NCBI GenBank assembly: GCA_016432265.1
Contig: CP066681.1
Location: forward strand, 124,001 to 188,000
Length of the DNA: 64,000 bases
Direction: 5' to 3'
Source: Micavibrio aeruginosavorus
GTDB lineage: Bacteria; Pseudomonadota; Alphaproteobacteria; Micavibrionales; Micavibrionaceae
How positions within the stretch are numbered: position 1 is the stretch's first letter; every line of letters begins with the position of its first letter. This document shows positions 27,592 through 36,214 of the stretch, in pieces. The translations under genes and the position numbers were made by a program. The notes below the pieces were generated by a model. That model had not been told where the DNA came from, ran no database searches, and was given only the letters and a program-made list of their open reading frames with translations.

Positions 27592-28613
27592 TATGAAACC
27601 CTGTAATAGTCCTTATACCAAGCGACGAAGCGCGGTACGCCCTGAGCAATTGTCGTAGTAGGCCTGAAACCCGTAACCGCTGTAGTTTCTGTGATATCAG
27701 CGAATGTTTCAGGTACATCGCCGGGCTGCATGCCCATAAATTCGATATTCGCCTTCCGGCCAAGTTCCACCTCTATCAGGCGAATAAAATCCATCAAATT
27801 TTCACTGCGCGTGTTGCCGATATTCAAAAGACGGTGCGGCGCCTGCCGCCCCTCGCGTACAGGCGGGTGTTCTAAGGCCGCCACTACGCCACTGACTATG
27901 TCATCAACATAGGTAAAATCGCGCTTCATCTGGCCGTGATTGAAGACGGGCAGTTTCTCTCCCGCCACAATCGCTTTGGTGAAAATAAACAAGGACATAT
28001 CCGGACGTCCCCACGGCCCGTAAACAGTAAAGAACCGCAAACCTGTCTGCGGGATATTGTAAAGATGGCTGTAACTCTGGCTCATCAATTCATCGCTGCG
28101 CTTGGTCGCCGCGTAGAGTGAAATCGGATGGCTTACATCATCCTTGACCGAAAAGGGCAATTTCTCGTTGCCGCCGTAAACGGAGGAGGAACTGGCGTAA
28201 ACCATATGCCTGAAACCCGGCGTATGGCGGCACATTTCCATGACGGTCAGGTGCCCCATGCAGTTGGTTGTAATGTATTCGTAAGGGTTGATGAGCGAAT
28301 AACGCACGCCAGCTTGCGCTGCAAGATGGATAACCTCGACAAACGGCCCCTCCTCGCGCCATAGTTTTTCCATCGCCAGCTTATCGGCAATATTTAATTC
28401 GACAAAACGGAACGCTGGTTCCGCCTTCAGATACGAAAGGCGGTCGCGCTTTAGCTGCACATCGTAATAAGGGCTGAAATTGTCAACGCCCACAACCCGG
28501 CGCCCTTGGGAAATCAGCCTTAGCGCCGTATGAAAGCCAATGAATCCGGCCACCCCGGTTACGAGCACCGGGGGCAGGATTGCCAGACCGCTATTCTGGT
28601 TTGAATCGTTCAT
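27591..28613 (-). CDS. UDP-glucuronate/hexose 4-epimerase (CapI-type SDR)
   Basis: The 340-residue extended SDR has the NAD motif VTGVAGFIGFHTA (about 19-31), the catalytic SSSSVYGG and YAATK pair, and the CapI/LspL hallmarks GRPDMSLFIFTKAI and KRDFTYVDDIVSGV. It should interconvert UDP-glucuronate and UDP-galacturonate or a close relative. The start at 28613 follows GGTGAGCTG; a longer open frame reads into the tRNA gene and is rejected. It is the promoter-proximal gene of the leftward trio. Confidence 0.88.
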   Translation of the reverse strand: MNDSNQNSGLAILPPVLVTGVAGFIGFHTALRLISQGRRVVGVDNFSPYYDVQLKRDRLSYLKAEPAFRFVELNIADKLAMEKLWREEGPFVEVIHLAAQAGVRYSLINPYEYITTNCMGHLTVMEMCRHTPGFRHMVYASSSSVYGGNEKLPFSVKDDVSHPISLYAATKRSDELMSQSYSHLYNIPQTGLRFFTVYGPWGRPDMSLFIFTKAIVAGEKLPVFNHGQMKRDFTYVDDIVSGVVAALEHPPVREGRQAPHRLLNIGNTRSENLMDFIRLIEVELGRKANIEFMGMQPGDVPETFADITETTAVTGFRPTTTIAQGVPRFVAWYKDYYRVS

Positions 28614-28657
28614 CAGCTCACCGCCCGCTTCAGGACTGGTTATACAAATGGGGCTGC

Positions 28658-28748
28658 TGGCGGACAGGGCGGGATTCGAACCCGCGATACGCTTTTGGCG
28701 TATACACACTTTCCAGGCGTGCGCCTTCAACCGCTCGGCCACCTGTCC
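28658..28748 (-). tRNA. tRNA-Ser(GGA)
   Basis: On the reverse strand a complete cloverleaf is readable. The acceptor arm GGACAGG pairs with CCTGTCC. The anticodon stem CACGC/GTGTG encloses loop CTGGAAA with anticodon GGA. The long variable arm ATACGC/GCGTAT is typical of serine tRNAs. The T arm GCGGGTTCGAATCCCGC precedes discriminator G, and CCA is encoded. It marks the boundary between the polysaccharide locus and core-type genes. Confidence 0.96.
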
Positions 28749-28913
28749 ACAACTGGAAAAACAGGCCTGAAAACTAGTCGCCGGGAGGGAAAAGTGCAAG
28801 CGCGAAGTGCGTGAAATCTGTAAATTCGGCTCTTCCGCTCCATTTTAACCCATTGTCAGAAAAAGCCCCGGTGTTAGAATGTCTTAACTCTGCATTCCAA
28901 AGGGGGATTGGTC

Positions 28914-29333
28914 ATGAGATTTTTCGCCTTGTTTTTTATGCTCTCGATCCCGGCGCTGGCGGCGCTGGCCTTCGACTTGTGGCTGGCCTACGGCGAAAGC
29001 ATGGATTTCAACAAACCCATGGAATTTACCTCGGTTGGCTGGCTATGGCTGCGTTATGCCGAGGACAATTACAACCTGATGCGTCAAACAATCGACCCCG
29101 CGACATGGAGCGGGGTCATCAGCCCTATCCTGTCACAAAAGACAGTGCTGGTAGCCCTATTCCCTGTGTATCTTGCAATCCCGATTCTTTTGATTATGAA
29201 AATTTTTGGCTGGGGATCATTTGAAGGAAATGGCTGGCTCAGCAAGCTGGGGCGCAGCAAGAAAAAGGCAGGATTCTCATACCAAACCAATCTTGATACG
29301 CCGCGCAAGAAGATGAAATATAACCGCCGCTAG
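28914..29333 (+). CDS. Small hypothetical membrane protein
   Basis: The 139-residue protein is not recognised. It has a hydrophobic N-terminal segment (residues 2-27, possible signal anchor) and a second membrane segment near 83-103 (TVLVALFPVYLAIPILLIM), with a basic C-terminal tail ending KKMKYNRR. The ATG at 28914 is preceded by GGGGGA six bases upstream, a strong ribosome-binding site. Its stop overlaps that of the hydrolase gene on the other strand by four bases. Function unknown. Confidence 0.7.
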   Translation: MRFFALFFMLSIPALAALAFDLWLAYGESMDFNKPMEFTSVGWLWLRYAEDNYNLMRQTIDPATWSGVISPILSQKTVLVALFPVYLAIPILLIMKIFGWGSFEGNGWLSKLGRSKKKAGFSYQTNLDTPRKKMKYNRR

Positions 29334-30100
29334 AGCTTGTAGCCTTGCACAAGCCTGTCAATCAGCACCAGATCATCAGGTCGGCTGAGGCGGTGATTTC
29401 CCTCTTCAACGAAATGCACCTGAACTGAAGGATTTCCTGCCTGCTCAAGTGCTGCTTGCAGCCGGGAAGCCGTCCGCCAAACGACGTCTTCGTCTTTCAT
29501 GCCTTGCACAAGATGTATTTGTCCGCCAATGAGTGGTGGAGTTTCCAGAATATAATGGCGCGCACCATCCTCGATTAGGGATTGGGTAATCACATAGGGT
29601 TCAGCGCCGTAATGGTTGGGGACTTGAATAAACCCTTGCTGCTGCATGATTTTCCGGTCCTCGGCACTCATGCGCTCATCCCAGATTCCACGCGTGAAAT
29701 CCGGCGCAGCCGCAACCCCGATAAAACCGCAGATACGCGCAGGACGACAGCGCGCCAGCAACAGGCCAATCCATCCCCCCATGGATGACCCTACCAGAAC
29801 TACCGGCCCCGCTGTAAGCTGATCCAGAATATCAAGCGCATCCTTAAGCCATAACCCTATCGTACCCTGTTTGAAGTCGCCGCCGGAAAGACCGTGACCA
29901 CGATAATCGAAACGTACGAACGGCTGCTCCCGTGCGCGGCAGGCCTGATCCAGATAAAGCGCTTTGCTGCCCTGCATATCGGAGCGAAACCCGCCCAGAA
30001 ACAGTACGGCGGGGTGCTTCGTATCCACGGGCTGGTAGCGGCAATACGCCACCATCGGGCCGTCCGTACGCTGTAAAAAGTGCGGTTTCGGATTTTCCAT
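29330..30100 (-). CDS. Alpha/beta hydrolase (ABHD10-like)
   Basis: The 256-residue protein has the fold's oxyanion loop FLGGFRSDM, RFDYRGHGLSGG near 64-75, and the nucleophile elbow GSSMGG with Ser at about 106. The late Asp (MKDEDVVW) and His (EEGNHRLS) complete the triad. The pattern resembles the ABHD10/serine esterase group common in alphaproteobacteria. No signal peptide is evident, so it is probably cytoplasmic. Esterase or thioesterase activity is inferred. Confidence 0.85.
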   Translation of the reverse strand: MENPKPHFLQRTDGPMVAYCRYQPVDTKHPAVLFLGGFRSDMQGSKALYLDQACRAREQPFVRFDYRGHGLSGGDFKQGTIGLWLKDALDILDQLTAGPVVLVGSSMGGWIGLLLARCRPARICGFIGVAAAPDFTRGIWDERMSAEDRKIMQQQGFIQVPNHYGAEPYVITQSLIEDGARHYILETPPLIGGQIHLVQGMKDEDVVWRTASRLQAALEQAGNPSVQVHFVEEGNHRLSRPDDLVLIDRLVQGYKL

Positions 30101-30204
30101 GCGCTAAATCCCCTATCAAAGGCTGATAATCCGCCGTTTTTATTACCCGGCCCAGACGAGAGTGTGCTAAATCAATCTTGAATATTCAAGGACTCCGATT
30201 ATAG

Positions 30205-31449
30205 ATGGCTTTTTCTCTAAAGGACAAACCCCCCGCACCCTCAGGGCCAGTTATTATGCAGGTCATCCCTTCTTTAGGGGCGGGCGGCGCAGAGCAGGGT
30301 TGCATTGATGTTGCTGCCGAGCTGGCCAGAGTGGGCGCCATATCGATCATCGTTTCAAACGGCGGTTATCGTGTGCCGGAAGCGCTACGCGTCGGAACGA
30401 CGCATATCCAGATGAACGTCGACAGCAAGAACCCCTTCACGATATGGCGCAACAGCCGTAAACTGCGCAAACTCATCAACCGCTACAAAGTCGATATCGT
30501 GCACGCCCGTTCACGGGCGCCAGCCTGGAGCTGCTATCTCGCATGCAAGAACTCGACCGCCCGCTTCATGACCACCTGCCACGCCCCGTATAATCTGAAA
30601 GAAGGGTTCTGGGGGCGCTGGAAACAGCGCTACAATTCTTCTATCGCCAAGGGGGAGCGCGTGATCGCGATCTCCCACTTCGTCGCTGATTATCTGCGTA
30701 AATATTACGATATCGACTTGCGCAACATCCGCGTGATTCACCGCGGGGTCGCTTTGGAGAAATTCCATCCTACAGCCGTTTCCGCCGAACGCATGATCAA
30801 ATTGTCGAGAGAATGGCGACTACCGGATGGCGTTAGCATCGTGATGATGCCAGGGCGTCTGACGCGCTGGAAAGGCCATCATGTCCTGATTGACGCCATG
30901 GCGCGACTGAATAGGCCAGACACCGTCTGCGTTTTGATCGGATCGGATCAAGGCCGCAAGGAATACCGTGAAGAGCTTGAACGAACCGTCAAGCAGCGCA
31001 AGCTTGAAGGGCAAATTCGTATAGTCGATCACTGCAACGATATGCCGGCCGCCTATATGCTGGCCACCGTTGCCGTATCGGCGTCCATCGACCCCGAGGG
31101 TTTCGGCCGGATTGCCGCTGAAGCCCAGGCCATGGGGCGGCCGATTGTAGCCACCGATCACGGCGGATCGCGCGAAACGATCGTACGCGGCGAAACCGGG
31201 TGGCTAGTGCCGCCGAATGACGCCGAAGCGCTGGCCAAAGCTATTGAAGAAGCGCTGGCATTGGATCCGTCCCATCGATCGGTCTTGGCCACCCATGCTA
31301 TGGCGCATATTGCCGCCAACTTCACCAAGGATCGCATGACAGCGCTAACACTTTCCGTCTACGCCGAACTGTTAGACGAAAACGCTATAAGAACAGAAGG
31401 CCTGAAGAAAGAACCGGGACGATCAAACCACATAGCGGCTGCCGCATGA
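30205..31449 (+). CDS. Family 4 glycosyltransferase, LPS core type
   Basis: The 414-residue GT-B enzyme has the acceptor loop MQVIPSLGAGGAEQGCIDVA (18-37), VIHRGVALEKF, MMPGRLTRWKGHHVLIDAM and the donor motif DPEGFGRIAAEAQAMGRP with its two glutamates. It overlaps the next gene by 4 bases (ATGA), so the pair forms an LPS-core operon. The 104-base divergent gap upstream should contain its promoter; I could not identify a convincing hexamer pair. Confidence 0.88.
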   Translation: MAFSLKDKPPAPSGPVIMQVIPSLGAGGAEQGCIDVAAELARVGAISIIVSNGGYRVPEALRVGTTHIQMNVDSKNPFTIWRNSRKLRKLINRYKVDIVHARSRAPAWSCYLACKNSTARFMTTCHAPYNLKEGFWGRWKQRYNSSIAKGERVIAISHFVADYLRKYYDIDLRNIRVIHRGVALEKFHPTAVSAERMIKLSREWRLPDGVSIVMMPGRLTRWKGHHVLIDAMARLNRPDTVCVLIGSDQGRKEYREELERTVKQRKLEGQIRIVDHCNDMPAAYMLATVAVSASIDPEGFGRIAAEAQAMGRPIVATDHGGSRETIVRGETGWLVPPNDAEALAKAIEEALALDPSHRSVLATHAMAHIAANFTKDRMTALTLSVYAELLDENAIRTEGLKKEPGRSNHIAAAA

Positions 31450-32447
31450 CACTCACTGCATCAATACCTCTTCAAGCCGATCTTGCCTACGAGACTCCGC
31501 CACATAAGAATGTTTTGGTGATAAAACTGGGGGCGCTGGGGGATTTTATCCAAGCCTTGGGGCCAATGGCCGCAATCCGCCGCCACCATCCCGACGCCGA
31601 CATCACGCTCCTGACCACGCAGCCCTATGTCAGCTTTGGTCTGGCCTGCGGATATGTCAACCGTGTCTGGACTGACTCAAAGCCCGGATGGACGGATGTG
31701 AAGGGTTGGCTGTCATTCCGAAAAAAGCTGACAAGCGCCGGATTTGATCGCGTGTATGACTTGCAGAATAACGACCGGACGGCTCTCTACCTCCGGCTGT
31801 TTCCGTCCGCGCGGCGCCCGGAATGGGTAGGAGCGGCATCAGGCGCCTCTCACCGCAACAACAGCCCGGAGCGCACAGCCGGACACGCGATAGAGGGCCA
31901 TATACAAACATTGGCGCTGGCAGGTATTCATGATGTCGTAATCGACGATCTGCGCTGGGTCGAAGGGAACCTGCAACGATTCATGCAGGAAAACGGCCTA
32001 AGGAAACCGTACGTGCTGCTAGTGCCGGGCGCGTCCCCCGAACGCCCGGAAAAGCGCTGGCCAGCGCAAAATTACGCGCAGATAGCGCGTCTCATCGATG
32101 GCTGGGGGTTCCAGCCCGTCATAATCGGCACCAGACATGAGACTTTCCTCGCAGAAACCATTTGCCGTACACACCCGGCAACCATCGACCTGACGGGCAA
32201 AACCGCCTTGTTCGACATCGCTGTGCTGGCGCGTCATGCAGCCGGGGCAATTGGCAACGACACCGGCCCCATGCACATGATTGCGCCTACGGGCTGCCCT
32301 TCCCTGGTTTTATTCTCAAAACACAGCAACCCGGTGCGGCACGCCCCATGCGGCCCGATCGTCAAAACCCATCAAGTTGAAGATTTATCCACTTTGAGTG
32401 TGGACGATGTCACCGGATTTTTGTCGGCGCGGTGGTTTCGCCAGTAG
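31446..32447 (+). CDS. Family 9 glycosyltransferase (ADP-heptose:LPS heptosyltransferase type)
   Basis: The 333-residue protein matches GT9. It has VLVIKLGALGDFIQALGPM at residues 24-42 (the conserved Gly-Asp acceptor loop), LLVPGASPERPEKRWPAQNY, and AIGNDTGPMHMIAPTGCP, the signature donor-binding segment. It acts in the cytoplasm on the LPS core, and pairs with the GT4 enzyme upstream. Its stop abuts the ArsR gene on the opposite strand. Confidence 0.88.
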   Translation: MTLTASIPLQADLAYETPPHKNVLVIKLGALGDFIQALGPMAAIRRHHPDADITLLTTQPYVSFGLACGYVNRVWTDSKPGWTDVKGWLSFRKKLTSAGFDRVYDLQNNDRTALYLRLFPSARRPEWVGAASGASHRNNSPERTAGHAIEGHIQTLALAGIHDVVIDDLRWVEGNLQRFMQENGLRKPYVLLVPGASPERPEKRWPAQNYAQIARLIDGWGFQPVIIGTRHETFLAETICRTHPATIDLTGKTALFDIAVLARHAAGAIGNDTGPMHMIAPTGCPSLVLFSKHSNPVRHAPCGPIVKTHQVEDLSTLSVDDVTGFLSARWFRQ

Positions 32448-32792
32448 TTATTTCCTGTCTTCAGGCACACCCATCAGATTGGTGATTTTCTCCGCCTCGG
32501 CGGGAGAATAAATGTCGTAAAGGCATCGCAAAACGGCCTCGGTGGCCTTATCGTTCATGGAGTAAAAAATTGTCTGAGCGTTACGGCGCGTATTGACCAA
32601 ACCATCTCGACGCAAACGCGCGAGATGCTGTGAAAGCGCCGACTGACTAAGCCCGACGATTTCTTCCAGCTCTCCCACACTCTTTTCCCCTTGGTAAAGG
32701 GCGCAAATAATCATCAGCCTGCGTTCATTCGAAAGCGCTTTTAAGAGATTCACCGCAACCTCAATGTTGCGCTCTATGTCTTTTACATCCAT
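32448..32792 (-). CDS. ArsR-family winged-helix transcriptional regulator
   Basis: The 114-residue protein shows the ArsR fold: LLKALSNERRLMIICALYQG, then the recognition helix GLSQSALSQHLARLRRDGLV and the wing RRNAQTIFYSMND. No obvious metal-binding Cys pair follows the recognition helix; the single Cys in the helix before it is not arranged as in ArsR/SmtB metal sensors. The inducer may therefore be non-metal or redox-related. The ATG at 32792 is preferred to a TTG four codons upstream. Target genes are not identifiable. Confidence 0.85.
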   Translation of the reverse strand: MDVKDIERNIEVAVNLLKALSNERRLMIICALYQGEKSVGELEEIVGLSQSALSQHLARLRRDGLVNTRRNAQTIFYSMNDKATEAVLRCLYDIYSPAEAEKITNLMGVPEDRK

Positions 32793-32946
32793 TTGCCGGA
32801 CCAAAAATTATGCCGCAACTTTAATGCTTTGTGGGCGTCGGGCTCACGCCGATAGTATTAAATCGACCCTAAATATTATTACTTTTCAGGGGGGCGTGAA
32901 ATTATTGCTCTAAACAAATACAAAACGCAACTCGATTCTAGCCACC

Positions 32947-32965
32947 CCATACCTCGAAGGTATGG
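32947..32965. repeat. Perfect inverted repeat (7-bp stem, 5-base loop)
   Basis: CCATACC and GGTATGG pair exactly around TCGAA, downstream of the short-chain dehydrogenase gene and upstream of the ArsR start. No run of T follows on the leftward strand, so it is a weak terminator candidate at best. It could also be an operator for the neighbouring regulator, which lies 155 bases away. Confidence 0.35.
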
Positions 32966-32995
32966 AGCAAAAAGAATATTCTGAAAAAATGCCCT

Positions 32996-33778
32996 TCATG
33001 ATTCCTGCAAGGAAGGTTTTGCAGGTAATTTTGAAAGAAAGTAAGAGCTAACAGCCGGGGGGACGAGCCCCAGAGTCATCGCCACCACGGCTGTCGGCCA
33101 CGGAAAACATATACGTGCCCTGTTTTTCGATAACGCGCGCGCAATAATATGCGCAGCCTTATCAGCCGGCATCAGAAAAGGCATGCGGTAGCCGTTCACC
33201 GCCGTCATCGGAGATACAATAAATCCCGGGCATATGACAGACACTCCGATCTCATAAGGCATCAAACTGCCGCGTAATGCTTCACCGTATATGCGGATAC
33301 CGGCCTTGCTGGCGCTATAGGCCGGCGCCCCAGGCCAACCGCTAAATGCCGCAAGCGAACTCATCAGGGCAATCTGCCCCTTCCGCCTGTGAATCATACG
33401 CGGGATCAGGGGCTGAATGGTATTCAAAGCCCCCATCAGATTTACTTCGAAAATGGATGATTCCTGTTCAATCCATGCCGCGCCTTGCCCACCGCCTGTG
33501 CCGCCGGAAATGCCGGCATTGGCGATGACCAGATCAACCGGCGCCCGGGCATCAACCCCCAGCAGCCACTCCGCCATGGCCGCTTTATTCCTGACGTCAA
33601 TCAATCCTGATTCAACTTGCGCCCCACGCAAACGGCACATATCGGCCACAGAAGAGAGCCTGTGCCCATCACGCCCGGTCAGGTACAAAGTTATCCCTCT
33701 AGCCGCATAATGAACAGCCAAAGCGGCGCCGATGCCGCTGGAAGCTCCTGTAATCAGCACCGTGCGGAACTGCTTCAT
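32996..33778 (-). CDS. Short-chain dehydrogenase/reductase
   Basis: The 260-residue classical SDR carries TGASSGIGAALA (NAD(P) loop, 10-21), VIANAGISGG, MSSLAAFSGWPG and the catalytic YSASK. A C-terminal hydrophobic segment (AVVAMTLGLVPPAVSSYFL) may anchor it to the membrane. It begins three bases after the kinase stop, as the last gene of the leftward 37183-32996 series. Substrate unknown. Confidence 0.87.
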   Translation of the reverse strand: MKQFRTVLITGASSGIGAALAVHYAARGITLYLTGRDGHRLSSVADMCRLRGAQVESGLIDVRNKAAMAEWLLGVDARAPVDLVIANAGISGGTGGGQGAAWIEQESSIFEVNLMGALNTIQPLIPRMIHRRKGQIALMSSLAAFSGWPGAPAYSASKAGIRIYGEALRGSLMPYEIGVSVICPGFIVSPMTAVNGYRMPFLMPADKAAHIIARALSKNRARICFPWPTAVVAMTLGLVPPAVSSYFLSKLPAKPSLQES

Positions 33779-33781
33779 CGA

Positions 33782-34360
33782 CTATTCGTTCCGGTCGCGT
33801 CGTTTCTTGTAAACAGCAAAAGCCTGTGCGAACTCTTGTGTTACATCCAACGGCGCTTTCTGGGATGTATTGATCACCAAGTCAAAATTGGCTGGATCTC
33901 CGATATCGACACCGTAAAGGTTCTTGTAGCGTAAAATCTCGCTGCGGCGGCGGCGTTCAACCTCGTCCATAGCGGTTCGGATGTCTGGAAACTTCTCACG
34001 CAATTCCGCGCCATCGCGGAAAATGCGGTGAACGGCAACATCAAGGTCGACCGTGAGCCGGATTTTAAGAGCGTCCCTGACGAAAAACCAAGCCATGCGC
34101 GAATCCAGAATCAGATGCTCTTTCTGGTCGTTAAGCGTTTTGAGGAAATCATCGACAAGATGGTCGATCTCAGCCTGCGATTCCGCCATCTCATTAAGAG
34201 CGGTAAGCGATATCCCTTTTTCAGCCGCCAAGGTGCGAAAGATATTCCCGGTCGTAATCAGCCGGAAACCGGTCAGCTCCGCAACCGCACGGGCAAATGT
34301 GCTTTTACCGCTGCCGGGATCGCCTGTGATTGCAATACGATAATATCGGGGTTCGGACAT
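33782..34360 (-). CDS. Cytidylate-kinase-like P-loop kinase
   Basis: The 192-residue protein opens with the Walker A motif AITGDPGSGKSTFARAVAE (near 9-27). RLITTGNIFR resembles the compact archaeal-type CMP kinase family, as does ILDSRMAWFF. The lid-like basic stretch ERRRRSEILRYKNLYG occupies 133-148. It lies between rsmA and the dehydrogenase in one orientation. A nucleoside-monophosphate kinase role is likely; a second, standard cmk would be expected elsewhere in the genome. Confidence 0.75.
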   Translation of the reverse strand: MSEPRYYRIAITGDPGSGKSTFARAVAELTGFRLITTGNIFRTLAAEKGISLTALNEMAESQAEIDHLVDDFLKTLNDQKEHLILDSRMAWFFVRDALKIRLTVDLDVAVHRIFRDGAELREKFPDIRTAMDEVERRRRSEILRYKNLYGVDIGDPANFDLVINTSQKAPLDVTQEFAQAFAVYKKRRDRNE

Positions 34361-34391
34361 GAATCAGTTTTAGAGAACGACCCTGCCGGGG

Positions 34392-35243
34392 TCAAGCCTC
34401 AAGCGCTTGCGCCAACCTGATAAAATCGGCCACCGGAACATGCTCGGCTCGCAAATCCCCGGCGATCCCCGCCCTTTCCAGCAACGCCGCATACCCCCCC
34501 AGAGACGAGCGCAACATTTTGCGGCGCTGGCCAAAAGCAGCTGCTGTGACCGTCTCCACTGAACTCGCCATAGGGCTGCAATCCGGCAACTTCTGCGGTT
34601 TGAAACTAACCACGCTTGAAGCCACTTTTGGCGGCGGCGTGAAAGCGCTGGCAGGTAAATCATAGACCCTTTTAACTTCACACAACCATTGCGCCATTAC
34701 GGCCAGACGCCCGTAAGTTTTTCCACCCACCGGAGATGTCAGGCGATCCGCCACTTCTCGCTGAAACATGAGAAGCATGCGACTGGCAAACGCCGGATCT
34801 TGGCGAATTTGCTTGAGCCACCCAATAACGAGAGGCGTCGCGATATTATAGGGCAGATTGGCGATAATCATCCGCGGCCCTTCAGGCGCCAGACTTGCGA
34901 TGTCCACACTCAGAGCGTCGGCTTGCAACACCGTCAAACGGCCTGACGAAGCCTCTACCAGCGGCATCAGGGCGGCAACGGCGCGCGGATCAAATTCAAT
35001 CGCCAGAACATGAGCAGCCCCGGCCTTTAACAAACTGCGGGTCAGCCCGCCCGGCCCGGGGCCGATCTCAACCACGGTATACGCCGATAGATCCCCGGCC
35101 AGACGCGCAATCTTATCCGTGATATTCATATCAAGGAGAAAATTCTGCCCCAGCGCTTTGGTCGCCTGCAAACCGTAATCAGCTATCACCTGCCGCAACG
35201 GCGGCAGGTCGTCGATCGGCGTGCACGGAAACGGATCAGACAC
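34392..35243 (-). CDS. rsmA: 16S rRNA (adenine1518-N6/adenine1519-N6)-dimethyltransferase
   Basis: RsmA/KsgA dimethylates two adjacent adenines of helix 45 in 16S rRNA. The 283-residue protein has the family start KALGQNFLLDMN, SAM motif VVEIGPGPGGLTRSLL, acidic loop AIEFDPRA and catalytic motif NLPYNIAT. The start is the GTG at 35243, whose reading overlaps the stop of the upstream surA-like gene by 8 bases; an upstream extension has no homology. surA and rsmA are directly coupled here without the pdxA that often separates them. Confidence 0.95.
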   Translation of the reverse strand: MSDPFPCTPIDDLPPLRQVIADYGLQATKALGQNFLLDMNITDKIARLAGDLSAYTVVEIGPGPGGLTRSLLKAGAAHVLAIEFDPRAVAALMPLVEASSGRLTVLQADALSVDIASLAPEGPRMIIANLPYNIATPLVIGWLKQIRQDPAFASRMLLMFQREVADRLTSPVGGKTYGRLAVMAQWLCEVKRVYDLPASAFTPPPKVASSVVSFKPQKLPDCSPMASSVETVTAAAFGQRRKMLRSSLGGYAALLERAGIAGDLRAEHVPVADFIRLAQALEA

Positions 35244-36198
35244 GACGCTCGATAAAGGCTTCAGCTTTGAGATCAAGCAAGTGACGCCTCTGCGCCCGTT
35301 CAAGCCGGTCGTTTCCCAAACGCTGCATGATTTCATCGCGTGAAGGGATATTCTCTTCAGCGATCATGCGTTGCTTGCGCAAGGTAATGATGTAATAACC
35401 CGCCAGAGTTCGAATCGGTTCGCTCAAGTCGCCTTCTTTCATCCGCAGCAAAACTTCTTCGATTTCAGGGGCCAATTGCCCCTCCTGCACCCAACCGAGA
35501 TCGCCGCCGCGCTTGGCGCTAGCCGATTGGGAGAACTGCGTGGCAACACGCTGAAACGGGGCCTTGCCCTGCAGCATCTCACGCGTCAGCTTCAGCGACA
35601 ATTGCCGCATATCCGCTTCCTGCTCCGGGTTGTCTATCGGCAGAAAGATTTCTCCGACCAGATATTCACCTTTACCGATATTCGCGCGCAAACGTTCGAT
35701 CATATTGTCGACTTCCAGATCGTTCACGGTCACTTGCGGGCGAATTTTCTGCTGCACGACCTTACCCCATGCCATCTGGGCGCGGATTTGACTCTCCATC
35801 GCCCGCACCGGAACGCCTTGCTGCTTCATCACAGCACGAAACTTGGCTAAATCCATATTGTTTTGCTGGGCAATGGTGGCGAAGCCGTTTTCAACGTCCT
35901 GCGGACTGATCGTAATCCCCAGACGTCCAGCCTCTTGCATCATCAGGCGTTCATCGACCAGCATATTAATAACCTGCGACGTCAAGCGCTGCCTGATCTC
36001 GGGTGAGTTGGGGATACCCGATGACACCATCACCAGCCGCAGGCGCTCTTCAACATCGGTTGCCGTAATCGCATCGCTGTTGACAACAGCGGCAATCGTC
36101 TCCGTACGGGCAGCTTCAACCCTGACCGCGCCCACGGGCTGCAACAATATGACTGTCAGGACGGTTAAGAATACTTTCCTCATGCGCATAGCATCCAT
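35236..36198 (-). CDS. surA: Periplasmic SurA-like peptidyl-prolyl isomerase/chaperone
   Basis: The protein (about 320 residues) has an N-terminal signal peptide (MRKVFLTVLTVILLQPVGAVRVEA). A SurA N-terminal chaperone domain follows (IAAVVNSDAITATDVEERL and the MLVDERLMMQEA helix). There is one parvulin domain (GEIFLPIDNPEQE, SAKRGGDLGWVQEGQL, YYIITLRKQR). E. coli SurA has two parvulin domains; a single one is common in alphaproteobacteria. It escorts outer-membrane proteins in the periplasm. Several in-frame ATGs (36198, 36189, 36183) are possible; all keep the signal peptide. Confidence 0.85.
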   Translation of the reverse strand: MDAMRMRKVFLTVLTVILLQPVGAVRVEAARTETIAAVVNSDAITATDVEERLRLVMVSSGIPNSPEIRQRLTSQVINMLVDERLMMQEAGRLGITISPQDVENGFATIAQQNNMDLAKFRAVMKQQGVPVRAMESQIRAQMAWGKVVQQKIRPQVTVNDLEVDNMIERLRANIGKGEYLVGEIFLPIDNPEQEADMRQLSLKLTREMLQGKAPFQRVATQFSQSASAKRGGDLGWVQEGQLAPEIEEVLLRMKEGDLSEPIRTLAGYYIITLRKQRMIAEENIPSRDEIMQRLGNDRLERAQRRHLLDLKAEAFIERRV

Positions 36199-36214
36199 CA
36201 GCAATGTGGCCCTT

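Noticed and set aside
28614..28799. N-terminal extension of the epimerase gene
   Set aside because: The extension reads through the tRNA-Ser gene; the ATG at 28613 with GGTGA is the real start.
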